A stretch of DNA of 64,000 bases from Hofstenia miamia (lineage: Eukaryota > Xenacoelomorpha > Acoela): assembly GCA_004352715.1 (NCBI GenBank), contig SCFE01000044.1:1072402-1136401 (forward strand), in the 5' to 3' direction. The notes beneath the pieces are model-generated. The model was not told the origin of the DNA. It did not search any database and worked only from the letters and a program-made list of their open reading frames with translations. A program made the translations under genes and the position numbers. This document shows positions 14,001-27,568 of the stretch, piece by piece; positions within the stretch are counted from its first letter, which is position 1; each line of letters starts with the position of its first letter.

Positions 14001-17000
14001 AAAGGAGCACCATGAGACAAGAACTTCATTATATTAAAAAAATGCACAGAAAACCAAATGAAGTAGGTGATATGGTATATAAATATACAGTAAAACCTAC
14101 AAAAGATAAAACCAGGTGAGAAAAATTGAAAGCAAATGGAGTGGTCCTTATTGAATTGAGAAAAAGCTTGATCATAATAATTACTTACTAGAAAATTTTG
14201 AAATTTGAAACACACAGTGTTATGATAAATAATGATATTGAATTTGAAATAATAGAGTTACAATTTTGAGATGCCAGAATTGGAAAGCATGGAAGAAGAA
14301 GGATATGACAGCCTGTATGAAGGAAATACTAGAGAGGAATTATAAATGCTACCAGATAGAGCCACAAAGCATAAAAATATATATGACCCAGATATCTGGG
14401 ATTTAAACATTTCAATTTTATTTAGGAATCATAAAAAACATTAAGAACCAGAGAAGGCAAATCAAACAATCAAGAGATGAGAACATGATGCCAACACCAA
14501 GGTAAGCAAGAAGGGTGAAAAGGAAATGTAAGGAGAGAGAGCTTCAAAAATGGACATCAATAGAGATTGATGAGAGAATTGCAGAACAGTTGACAGCTTT
14601 GCACAGCTTCCATTTGAGATCTGAACTGACAGACCTCTGCACTAAGGGGTCAGAGACTCAAGTAAGTATTACTAAGAAATGGGGAGTCCACAGGGTTGTC
14701 TTTCAAGATCTAAATTGATAGGCCCCAGCATTAAGGAGTCAAGTAAGGAGAAAAAATATAGTGTAAAATTTAAAAGTTAAAAAATGTCCTTTTAGTGCAG
14801 TGCAATTAAGTTCTCCTAGTAATAAAATGACCCCATGGGAATCATCTACCCATATCAAAGGAAAAACAAAAGGTCATATGTTGAAGAAAATCTTATATCA
14901 GTATTTTATGGCAACATGAAAAGCAAAACATTTCACAGATATAAATATATCAGAAGGACCACAAAGCCTAATAGGAATGGTGGGGATAGAAATAAAAAAG
15001 AGTGTGGTGCTATGATATTTCCATACATTATAGATGCAGAGACAAGACCAAAATGTAATGCATTGATACTCTATTATAGACCTGCCTTGGAACTATTGGA
15101 GAACAATGGTACACATATTTTGAAGGAAACCATAAAAAGATAACCTTAACAAATTTCTAGATGTGAACCACAAGATTAAGAAGACTGAGTCAATTAACAT
15201 TGACTATTGGAATTTTTCACAACAGATGAGATATTTGATCAGAAAATAATGGAGAAGACTGAAATCTGATACAAATTGGCAAAGAAAGAAAAAATTTGTG
15301 TGGTACTATTACTAAGAGAAGAGAAGAGGCAGAAATACCAAAGCAAATCCAAGCTTTACACTAGCACATGGAGAACTTTATCATATTACATGTTAAAGAA
15401 TATCACATTCTAGGCCTAGCAGATAAAATGCACTCAATTATGAAGCTACTATTCACCAATATATTGTGAAACAAGAAAATACCAGAACATAGATTAATGG
15501 TGGATGCAAGACTAGCATTGGATGTAGTGATGTAAGCACAATTGATGGAAAGAGATCAAACTGATGCAAACAATTGATGAAGAGTGGCTGAAGATAGACA
15601 TAAAATGCCCAATAGGATGATACCATCATACCATAGAGAAAGTATTAGATGAAATACACATGCCATGGGAATTAAGAGATAGAGAAATATTTAACACATG
15701 GCTATTCAAAGAAGAGAACCTGCCAGAGATTTACTTGAAAGCAGCAATTTGGATACTGAACATTTTCTAGAAGAAGATCAGTTAAAACTACTTTTAAACA
15801 GAGAACAATTTGAATAATTATGTAGAAGAAGAAATATGAACTAGCATTATGTCTGGCCACCCAGAGAACCAAGAATTGGTTATTGTGTAAAACAACCATA
15901 CCAATGTTGCCCCACAAATGTAGAGATACAATTTTATATCAGTACAAAAAACTTTTTGCTAGGCTCCCCAATGATAGTAATTAACATCACAGAAATGTGT
16001 CATTCAGATACACAGATATTCTTCAACACATTAAGAAAGTATATGCAGAGAACAACAAGTGAAACAAAATACAAATTTTATGTTACTGAGAATGGAGTGT
16101 TATGTACAGAGAGCCTAATGAGTGTGATGTTTACTCAATGAATAATGCAATTTTTCAGACTTGGGATAATGCATACCCTATGAGCTCATACAGTGACATA
16201 TATGAAACTCATGGCACAATAACTAAAGAAGAAAATCATATTATTTACATGAAAGACACCAAACTAATAATAAATTTAGATCACTACCATGTAAGACACC
16301 ACAGTGGCTTATAATTGAAGAAGATTGTATAGCAATTGTAGAAGAGATTGAACCCCCCCCAGATGGAAATAGAGAAAATTTGGCATGACAAGTGATCATG
16401 ATACCATTGCAATGATGACAATTTTTCTTACAGAATTATTCATGAGAGAAAAAGTGAACAAATTGCAGAAACCCAGAATGGCAGTAGTGCTGGATGTGGA
16501 ATGTGCAATGGCAAAATAATCACAAAGAAAAAAGACATGGATAGATTAAGATACAAGGGCTTGTTGACTTTGTCTTGGCAAAAAATAAATAGAGTGGTGA
16601 TGTACTACCCAGTAACAATAGAAACACTCAGACTGGAGAATAGTAACAGATTTTGATAATATTCCACCTCATTTAGTGCATACATTCTTGATACAACTGA
16701 TGCAGAGAGTTAAGAAAAGGAAACCATGAATGCACATTGGCATGCCAAACAGGCTTAACTGTATAAACAATTTAAGAGATCCAGAATGGAATATGAAAAC
16801 ATCTGTTTAGAAAAAGACTTGAACAGCTCCAATAGAAGGAGACAATAAGGAGAGAGTGTATGTTGATGGTAAACTTACAATCAAAGATGTGTGTCAGAAA
16901 GGTATTCTTGTACACTTACAGTTGATAAAAATAGAGAACATGATAAGAGATTTAGATCTACATGTATTAATTCTATTTTCAGGATCTAATGATATTGTCT

Positions 17001-20000
17001 GGTTGGATTGCTGGGAAAAGAATAATTGCTATAATGATGTAAGTCACAGATTTGAAATAATTACATTAATGATAAGAGCTGGAGTATCAGATCTGGAGGA
17101 GCTAACAATTTATGATGTGCTATGACACATTTCAGTGTTTAATGATTCAGTCTTACCAGGAATGTTTGTATCAGATACTTTCACACATTTCTACCAGAAA
17201 TGCAGATAGATAGAGAGGATGCACATCAAAGTGATGTTGTCATGCTGATGACCTTCAAAGGGTTACACCTATACATGAAGCACTATTCAAAATTTGCAAG
17301 GAAAATAAACAATTTGCAGAGATAAATAAGACCCAACTTATATTCATTAGGTAGTGGTAGTGGAGAATCATTTGCCAAGATAATTACCAAAGCCTACAGA
17401 TCATTGGCAGGACCTATGTCAGTACTCAATTAGTCTGCACTTGTGGGGGAATGTAGTATCACTACAATGGGTGTAATCATATCTAAATTATGTAAGCCAT
17501 CTGATGCTTTTTAAATATTTAAGTTGTGGCTGTTTGTCAGAATATGATTTACTTATTGTGCCCATTACTTATTGTGCCCATTGTTTTGGATTATGAAATT
17601 AATAATTTCACCAAGTGTATTCTTAAAACAAATATTATTGCCATTTGATCAATTGTAAAAATAGTGCAGGAAATTGAATTTTAAATGGCAGGTATGATTG
17701 TCACTATGATAAAAATTTGATTATTAATACATAGCAAGGATGATTAAGATTTGAGTGATAACACATTGTTAATTACCGGTTTTTTGCTCTAATCTACTTG
17801 CATACAGTTCCATGTAGCCACCATCAGTGGTCCAATAGTGGGAAATGAGTGGGATTGGCGGCCTCCAGTCCCCACCAGTGAACCACTAGTGGAGAAGTAG
17901 TGGCAGTAGTGTCAATTGCAGCCACTCAGTGGCACCAGTGGACCATGTCTGAGTTAGTTTTAATAATAAATAATATATGAGGTAATTCTTGCAAGTAATA
18001 TATTATTCATTATTATGTTTCTTAGATCTCATAAATATATATGATTCATTGGGAAGAGCTTTTTTGCAATTTTCTGCTTGAAAAAATTATAACATATATG
18101 TGCAGAATGAAATGTAAAAATAATTTATTCATGATTATTCCCGGAACTTGGAAATAATGTCTATATGAGAACTTCAAATTGGGCAAAGATGTCATTCATT
18201 TTCATAATATGTATATAGCAAAGAGTCTATTGAATACACAGAAACTAAAAAGGCAAATAGGGTTATTTTGTGTTTGTGATCTACTTATTTACATGAGGTA
18301 AGGTACTAACAACCATAAAAGTGAGGTGTGCTAGAAATTAATACATGTGAAACAAAACAGTAACACTATCAAAACTTGATTAAAATCTTATTACACATTA
18401 ACTGTGGATGTCAAGTAATTGTATGACATTGGCAAGAGGCCATGTAGTTGTTAATTGTGTTGATATGGAATCAGAATCAAAGAGTTGAAATTGTCATTAC
18501 CTAAATTACATCTGTACTAGTAATTTAACAGAAGTAAATTCTGAACTAAATTGCACCCATTGATATCTTTTTTACGCATTATGTCCCCTAATGTAGGTCT
18601 ACTTATATAATTAGGGTCCTCTTGCATAAATCAACAGATATTACAACATATATATATATATTTTTTTTTAAATGTGATATTGCTAATATATGTAAGACAA
18701 TCACAGCAAAAATGTTAATACAGATCACTGTCTGCAGACAAATTTCATAGTTGACAGCACCTTATGTTTCAATGTTCATTTTCAAATCATCCACCTTGCT
18801 TGCTTTTTATTTTGTTGATGTACCAATAAATCATTTAGGCCATCCGAATTTTGAAAAATAATTTTTGATGAGTTGTTTAATTTTTATCAATGCAGTTTAA
18901 TGGAGAGAAACTATTTCAGATATTTATATAAATATATATATATATGTGTTAATTGCTTTTAAGTCTATGCTTTTCACTTTTATCAATGACATCTTCCACT
19001 ATCCTACAAACACTTGTGCCAAGATGCCAACAGAAAAGGTGTTTTCTGTCTAGGTCATTGATTGTCTGTGCAAATATCATTTGCAGTAGGAAGGGATGAC
19101 AAGCCTGTTGTTGCTTCTGGTTGCATGTTGCAGACCTCAAATCGGAAATCATACTTATTGAAGTACCTACAGTATGCACTAGCTTACTTATCTACTCATT
19201 CAGAGGTTATTATTGATGATAATTTCCTTGAAGGCAAAATCTTTTTGCTGCTCCTCTCATATCTTTATGGAAATCTCCTTATTAATTGTAATTGGCAAAA
19301 TGAAATGACACAATTTTTCATCATCAATGGCTGGGATTTATTTTTAACCTCTCTACATATTTTGTTGTCTTATTGCTGATCTCACTCTATCAAAGTTAAT
19401 GATAAAAAATTGAATTGGAAATTCCTTCCTATTGTCAATCTGGATAAGGGTTCCTCCAATTGTGCCCATGTTACCTGCACAATTTATAATGAATGTTGAC
19501 TTATAACTTAGAGTAATTAGAAACAGCAATTACATTACATCATTGCAAATCACTCAAAACTCATCATCGCCTCTAAGCTCTTTTCAAATTTCTCTTCATT
19601 AGCTTAGAGGTGTGTTTGGGAACCATAGCAGTTCAGAAATTCTGTTTTTTTCAGAAAACTTTTTTACTTGTTGGTGCTTTCACCTGATCAATCTTTTCCT
19701 TTGCATGGTTCTCTAAGTTAATGGACCATTGTCTTACATTTCTAAACAAAAACATCATACATTTGCTGTCAATACCTACAAACATGCCACAATTAAGATC
19801 TTGATACTAAAATAGAGTTTCCTGAGATGTTCTTCAATGGTGGTATTAGCTATTGGGATATCATCAATATGTACTGAATTTATTGACTTTAATACTGCAT
19901 ATTAAGAAGAACTGATTACTTGTTATGAGGCTAAGCAGTAGTGCAGCTTGTGGTGATATATTAAATATTACATTCATATTTTTTATCAAGTAACCTTTTC

Positions 20001-23000
20001 CTTTGTGGACTTTTATTTTGTTTTATTGTTATATCTAGCTGTCATAATTTATCACAAAAAATAATTATCTACCTTTATTTACAGTGTTTTATTAGACATT
20101 TTCACTGAAAAAATAATTTATGTTGACAATGAGGTCCTTTTTACTTTTTGAAAAAACATCTCTGTAGTGAAAACAATGAGTAAGACTTTATATTTTTCTG
20201 AAAACTTAGATAATGAAAATTGGAAAAAATATTAAGAATTATTTAATAGAAACTAAATTTTTATTGTGTTTGTAACCTAATTGAATGCCATGGGAAACAA
20301 GACGGAGCAGTTCAGTAGCTCTATGCAAAACTGTTTATTATAAAAAGCATCTAAAAATTGCATTGCACAATTAATCAAAATGGATAGGGTTTTGTATTGT
20401 TTTGTATGTCTAATGGTTTACAAAATTAATGCAAAAAACAATTTACATACACATTTCATAAGTATTCAGGGCCATTTTTGTTAAAGAAAATCAAAATCAA
20501 ATTGATAATGTATTTGGCATGGAATCAAGGGGATTCCATGATTTATCAAACCTAAATTATCAATTATTTACACTAAAAAGGGAATTGAAACAGAGTCAAT
20601 TATATTCAATTTGTTGCAAGGAAGAAATAATAATCCATCAAAACTGAGAGCTGATTCAGTTATTGTTCATAAGTCAATGTGGATTTCTAGTACCATTAAA
20701 TACAATATTTGCAAGTGAATCATAACATTAATTTTAAATTATGCTTTGTTAGACCACATTTTGTAATGGAAATGCTGAATATTAAACTTAACCTCCTAAT
20801 TAAAAGTTTGCACATTTGTAGTAATCTATGAGCATTGTCCTCTACTAGAAAACAAATGAATTTAAAATGGTAAGCTATATAACTATTTTCTTTCAAATGA
20901 TTGATGATAAAATATCAAGTTCAGCATCTAATCAAGCTAAAGACATATAATTTTCTATTTCTTGAGTTCTAATACTATGTGGTCTGCCTGACCTTTGTAA
21001 ACCTTATATGGTTCCATTTTGATGATAAATGGTATCACTATGCACATGATTTACATGATTTATTTAATAATCATACTTATTTAAATATTCTTCTTGACTA
21101 TGTTAGAAAACATGAAATAGCAATAATTTTCTGTTACAGAGTCTGTTTTTTCATGTTTATTCGTGAAAATCTGCAATTAAGCCACAGAATGATGAAAAAA
21201 TGTTTGCAAAATATACAAAAGACTCATAAAACCTTAATGAATAAACATTCACATTTGGAATAAAGCATAAAATTGAATATCTATAGTTTAACGATGTTTC
21301 ATTTTAATATCTGGTGATTTTAGCCAGCCTACAATAATTGTATGTATTAATATTATTGAATTATGGAAAAGCACTCTCTGTAGGACGTCTTAAAAAATTC
21401 AGTTTTGGTAAAATTTGTAAGCATATTTATTAATAATATGCTTGAGCTATGGGGTGTAAAATAACTGTTTTCTCCAAAATATAAAAAAACCAATTGATAT
21501 ATAAATTAATGCAAAACATTGTTTACTTTTGAATTTAATTTAAATTCTTTTTGTATGCTTTTTGTAATATTTTGGCAAAACTCAACTACATTTCATACCC
21601 TTAATGTTGTTTTTAATAATAGCTTTTTGAAGATTGCATGTAACACAAAACTTTAACAAATTTAAGCAATTATTGACATAGCTTTTGTAACTAATATAAG
21701 AAAAAGCCTGATCTATTAAAGAATTGATAATATTTGGTTGCTAGGCTTGTATTTGGTATTGTCTTCCTTAAAACTTATAAATATGTCTTCTTTCCATAAT
21801 AAATATCCACATTTGCTTACATTGTAACAGCAAACAATTGAATAATTTCTCAAATGTTAATTTGCTTGCCTGTATCTATTAACCAAAATACAATTCTTAA
21901 TACCATCTTTATGAATTTCATAAAACTAGTGTTCAGCAATGTGTGGGAGGATAGAGTTTTAATAAATATTGCTCTTATTTGTGCTTGAAATTGTAAATCT
22001 GGACTCTCTATACAACACACCCACTGAAATCCATGTCTGTGCATGGTTTGCAGTTTGAAAGTGATTGAATAAAATATTTTCAAAGTAGTAATTGAAAATG
22101 AATCAATTGAATAAAGCCTTGTTACAAAGCATACCCTAAAAAGCTAGTAGTTCAATAATGTTTGTCTTCTTGAAGTACTGCTTTTACCCTACTCATGCAT
22201 CAGCCTAAATGAATTCTAATGTTTAGATCTAAATTTTCCCTTTCTCAAACAGGTGATTTCTCACAATCATTGGATACATGTGATAATGATAATGGGAAAT
22301 AACTAATTTTCAAAAAAGAATGAGTAGCCTTTAATAAAGAACTTGTAGATGACATTATAACAATATAGCATAATTTGGAATTAACAGATTATTGCATGAA
22401 CTTTATTAACTATGTGTTAATAAATAATTTAATAACTTACTGATATTGAAGTTTTGTTGAATAGGTCCACGTCCTCTGATACTGCATGTTTGCTATATTG
22501 GCTTTCCATTGAAATTCTGGGTTTGGATATGCATATGCTTGGCAGAATAGTGTAATCCTAGAATTAGGAAATGCCTTTGCATTTTTTGTATAATCCACGA
22601 TGATCAATGCTAAAATATAAGAAAATGTAAATTACCTATCAATAAACTATGATGTAATTATATACCCTGCTGTTCAGTTAACTCTATGGAGATATTAATA
22701 TTTGTAGACTAGGAATAAAGAGCTCAACATTAAGTTTCTATTACAAATTCATTTTATAGATGAAGCTAATTTCAGTGTAACCTTTAGTTCAAGTTCATTG
22801 AAAGTTGCTCTGCATAAATGTGCACAAACAAATTATTAGCAATTCATAATTAGTAACAGAATATGGTCTTACATTGTTTGCAATTGCATTAATCTGTTTA
22901 TAAAAGTTAAATTACCAAAGTCCTACAAGTATATTTGGAATCAGGCAGTGTGAAATGATGCAATGCAGCTATTCAGTAATGAATATTATTCAAGTCTTAA

Positions 23001-26000
23001 CATATGTTAAGCCCATAAAAAATTTCAAAAAAGTGAAGTGCATATTCTAGAAATTTATAACATATAACAGTATAACATGAAAACTGTCAAATTAATATAG
23101 ATAATGTCACTATTCCATATATCTGCACAGCAATGTCAACTAAATTATATATACAATTTTTGAATTTTTCACAATATTTTTATGACTGTTTTTTAAAAAG
23201 TGCTTTGAATATCTTTTTGAAAACTGAGTTCGTTTCTAAGATGGAATATTTCAGAAAATTTGTCTACACAACAAATATTAACTGTTTCATTATCTTTGCA
23301 GTTTATCCTTACAATGAGTTACTGATAGTCACAAAACACCACCCCCAATCGCTCTTTGCATATAGAGAACAGTTATGATATAAAAACATTCTTAAAATTT
23401 TTCTTAAAATGCAGCCCCCTATGGAAATAATCATTTTAACTGAGCTGTTTTTATATGGTGTTGAATTTTAGTTTCTTTTGATGAAATGCACAGCCATTTT
23501 TTGCTGTCCATAGCAAAAGCAAGGTAAGCTTTTTTCAATGCAAAATAGAGCTGTTATGTAGAATTGCTTAGATCACAGTTTTAGTATAATCCAATATTTT
23601 AGATATTTTACATTTTTGCTAAGATCCAAAATGTTTTCTTCAACACGCAAGCATGTGGTGAAATTAACTAAAACAAATGAATTTTTCTTAAAACAAAACA
23701 AATTTGATGATAATAAAATTTTTTATATTATTACTGAAATATATTACTGAAAACGAGAAATTGAGTTTTGGAGGCTTCACATTTCATTACTAGTTTTCAA
23801 TATTGCATTATAATGATACATGAAGAACATGGATTCTCATACATGTCGCATTAATATGCAGAAACATTTAAACTTTAACACATTAAGAAAATCAATGTTA
23901 AATGAAGCTTAAATTGTTTTAATTAAAAAAACTGTAAGTAAAAAGTGGTAGATTGCTGCATTAAATGAGACCTCGTGAATCACCATTAGAAAACCATGTC
24001 CAAATTGGTCACAACTAGAGTCTGGTGGCAAAATGAGCATCAGAATATATGCATATTAATGACCTTCGATTTGATAATTAGGACTCTACAATATTTGATA
24101 AAGCATTATATTGCACCCTTTGGGGTAAACCACAATGTTCATGCTATATAATGAACATGAATGAATATTGATATCTTGTCCAAAAATTTTTCATTTACAT
24201 GCTTGTAGCTCGGTATGCCACTTCCATTTGCATGCATGTACATTAGACTGTACACTTAATTTTCTTGAGATTTTTATATTGGCACATTATTGGAACACGA
24301 GTTTTAGGTTAAAAATCAATGTAGTAGCATTTATATGTTCAAAATTTTCAATAAAATCCCCCACCAATTCTTAATATATAACTTTTAAATACATATATTA
24401 TATGTGTATAATATACATTAAGGTAGCTCATAAATAAATGGCAAATTTTTTTTCGAATAATTTTTTAAATAATTTAGTACTTTCATTCTTTTAAATAAGA
24501 AACCATTTTCTGTAAAATTTCAAAGTTATCGGATAAAATTTAGAGTTCTTGCATTATCAATTTATTTTGTCATATATTACTTATTTATTGAATCGACAAT
24601 CCTTATACATTCGTGTATGACCTTCAAAAATTTGTAAACCAATGTAATATAAAAATGTAATTTGATTTGAATAAAATAAATTACTACTCAAATTTTCTGA
24701 AAGTAATGTCGTTTCATTATTTTATTGTAGAAAAAATGACATCAATAAAAAGACTTCTTAATTTAATACGATATAGCTCTTTAGAAGATTAATTATTTTG
24801 GTATTAAAATTTTGGTTTATATACTGATATTTATTTTAAAATTATTTATAGAGCATGATATTCAAAAGAAATAGCACAGAAAAGAAAAAAATGATAAAGT
24901 TTGGGGTAAAAATATTATTCATTTTGAGAAACCAAAGACATTTAGAAACTTTTTTTCCATTATTTGAAAATAATCTAAATACCCTTTCAAGAGCGCCATC
25001 GAAATCTACTATTATTGGCCGTTTCAAGTTGCAGAAGAAATCAAATGTTTATGTGAAAAAACTGATTTTCTCTCTAATTTCCAGCAGATCAGTCAATATA
25101 AAAGTTGAAAACATTATAGAAAGATTTGATAGAAATTTAAAAAGGCCATCAGATGAAGATTTTGATGATTTATTTGGTGTAACAAACGTTTATGGCGTTT
25201 GGCGGTGAAGACCGTAGACTCTATGACGTACAATTGTTGTCAAGGGGCTCTGTTGGATATATGACCTCAAAAGAAACACCTGTACCTCCAGGAAAAGTTC
25301 AGTTATTCAAAAAGACTCATTTGAAGAACTTTCATGCTTCAATGTTGTTAATTTAGATTCTGAACATTGAATGCCACAATGACTGGCTGTACTCAAGCTT
25401 CACGATGGCAAGGCTGAAACAATTTTCAAGGGTCTTTGTGATATTATTGATGAGTTTGATTTATGGCAATTAATAAAAATAATTATCACTGATACTGCAG
25501 CAGTAAACACTGGAAAGAGAAATTGCATTGTTTTAAAATTTCAAAATATGTTTAAAGAGAAGAATTTCGAGCCACCACAATATATTGGTTGTCAGGATCA
25601 AATTCTTGACACTGTATTGAAATTCTATATGGAAAACTAACATCTACAGACAATTCATTTGAAGTTTCAGATAAATTAATTTCCAAATATGATGATCTTA
25701 TAAGCAATTTGAACAGGGTGATATCAAACTGAAGAAGGAAAAAAAGATGATATGCAATACTCTTATGATATCTGTAAAATTTATAATAATTATTCAGAAA
25801 ATTCAGTTTTTCCTTACACTGAATTCAAGTCTCTTTCAAATGTGTCCAATGCCCGCTGGTGGACTTCTAGCTTTGCTAGCATTCATTCTATTACCAGAAT
25901 ATCGTCCGCTCCTGAAACCTATCTGTGATTTATTAGTATGGTTTGATGTACTGTATGGATTTAAACGCATANNNNNNNNNNNNNNNNNNNNNNNNNNNNN

Positions 26001-27039
26001 NNNNNNNNNNNNNNNNNNNNNNNNNNNNNNNNNNNNNNNNNNNNNNNNNNNNNNNNNNNNNNNNNNNNNNNNNNNNNNNNNNNNNNNNNNNNNNNNNNNN
26101 NNNNNNNNNNNNNNNNNNNNNNNNNNNNNNNNNNNNNNNNNNNNNNNNNNNNNNNNNNNNNNNNNNNNNNNNNNNNNNNNNNNNNNNNNNNNNNNNNNNN
26201 NNNNNNNNNNNNNNNNNNNNNNNNNNNNNNNNNNNNNNNNNNNNNNNNNNNNNNNNNNNNNNNNNNNNNNNNNNNNNNNNNNNNNNNNNNNNNNNNNNNN
26301 NNNNNNNNNNNNNNNNNNNNNNNNNNNNNNNNNNNNNNNNNNNNNNNNNNNNNNNNNNNNNNNNNNNNNNNNNNNNNNNNNNNNNNNNNNNNNNNNNNNN
26401 NNNNNNNNNNNNNNNNNNNNNNNNNNNNNNNNNNNNNNNNNNNNNNNNNNNNNNNNNNNNNNNNNNNNNNNNNNNNNNNNNNNNNNNNNNNNNNNNNNNN
26501 NNNNNNNNNNNNNNNNNNNNNNNNNNNNNNNNNNNNNNNNNNNNNNNNNNNNNNNNNNNNNNNNNNNNNNNNNNNNNNNNNNNNNNNNNNNNNNNNNNNN
26601 NNNNNNNNNNNNNNNNNNNNNNNNNNNNNNNNNNNNNNNNNNNNNNNNNNNNNNNNNNNNNNNNNNNNNNNNNNNNNNNNNNNNNNNNNNNNNNNNNNNN
26701 NNNNNNNNNNNNNNNNNNNNNNNNNNNNNNNNNNNNNNNNNNNNNNNNNNNNNNNNNNNNNNNNNNNNNNNNNNNNNNNNNNNNNNNNNNNNNNNNNNNN
26801 NNNNNNNNNNNNNNNNNNNNNNNNNNNNNNNNNNNNNNNNNNNNNNNNNNNNNNNNNNNNNNNNNNNNNNNNNNNNNNNNNNNNNNNNNNNNNNNNNNNN
26901 NNNNNNNNNNNNNNNNNNNNNNNNNNNNNNNNNNNNNNNNNNNNNNNNNNNNNNNNNNNNNNNNNNNNNNNGATCACGCATAGGATAATACTAATGTCGA
27001 GTTATTCATTGTTAAAAGCACTACTAGTAATAATAATAA

Positions 27040-27078
<39 letters not shown>

Positions 27079-27537
27079 CTCTCTGTATATGGAACTAGGA
27101 AGTAGTGCTTACTGAGTGCATAGCTCTATTTTACTTGGGGAGCAATTTGACACCATATTTTAAATAAACTATCCTTTTATAACTTTTTTCTTAAATTTGT
27201 TTGAAAATTTTGACGCCAAAATTATGGATCAAGGCTTATAAAGCTATAGCGATTTTAAAAAAAGTTTATGAAAAACTGAACTTTCTTGAGAATTTCAGAA
27301 ACAACCATTTATTTAGTGAAAAGCTATATGTAAATGGAAACCAATGCACAATTTTCCTAGAGAGGGGGGAATTCTTTGCAAAAATCGTGATCAGCTTAAA
27401 ATGGCACAAGCACATGCTCTTAGGGGTATAATCCGAAAAACATTGTATATTCTCAATTCTTAGACATTAACAATTTATACATTAGTGTGAAAGAAATCCG
27501 TGAACAAAATATATCTATCGGTTTTTTCCAAAACCGN

Positions 27538-27568
<31 letters not shown>

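Noticed and set aside
25747-26988. Very long open frames of over 300 codons on both strands
   Set aside because: They are translations of the 1000-N gap.
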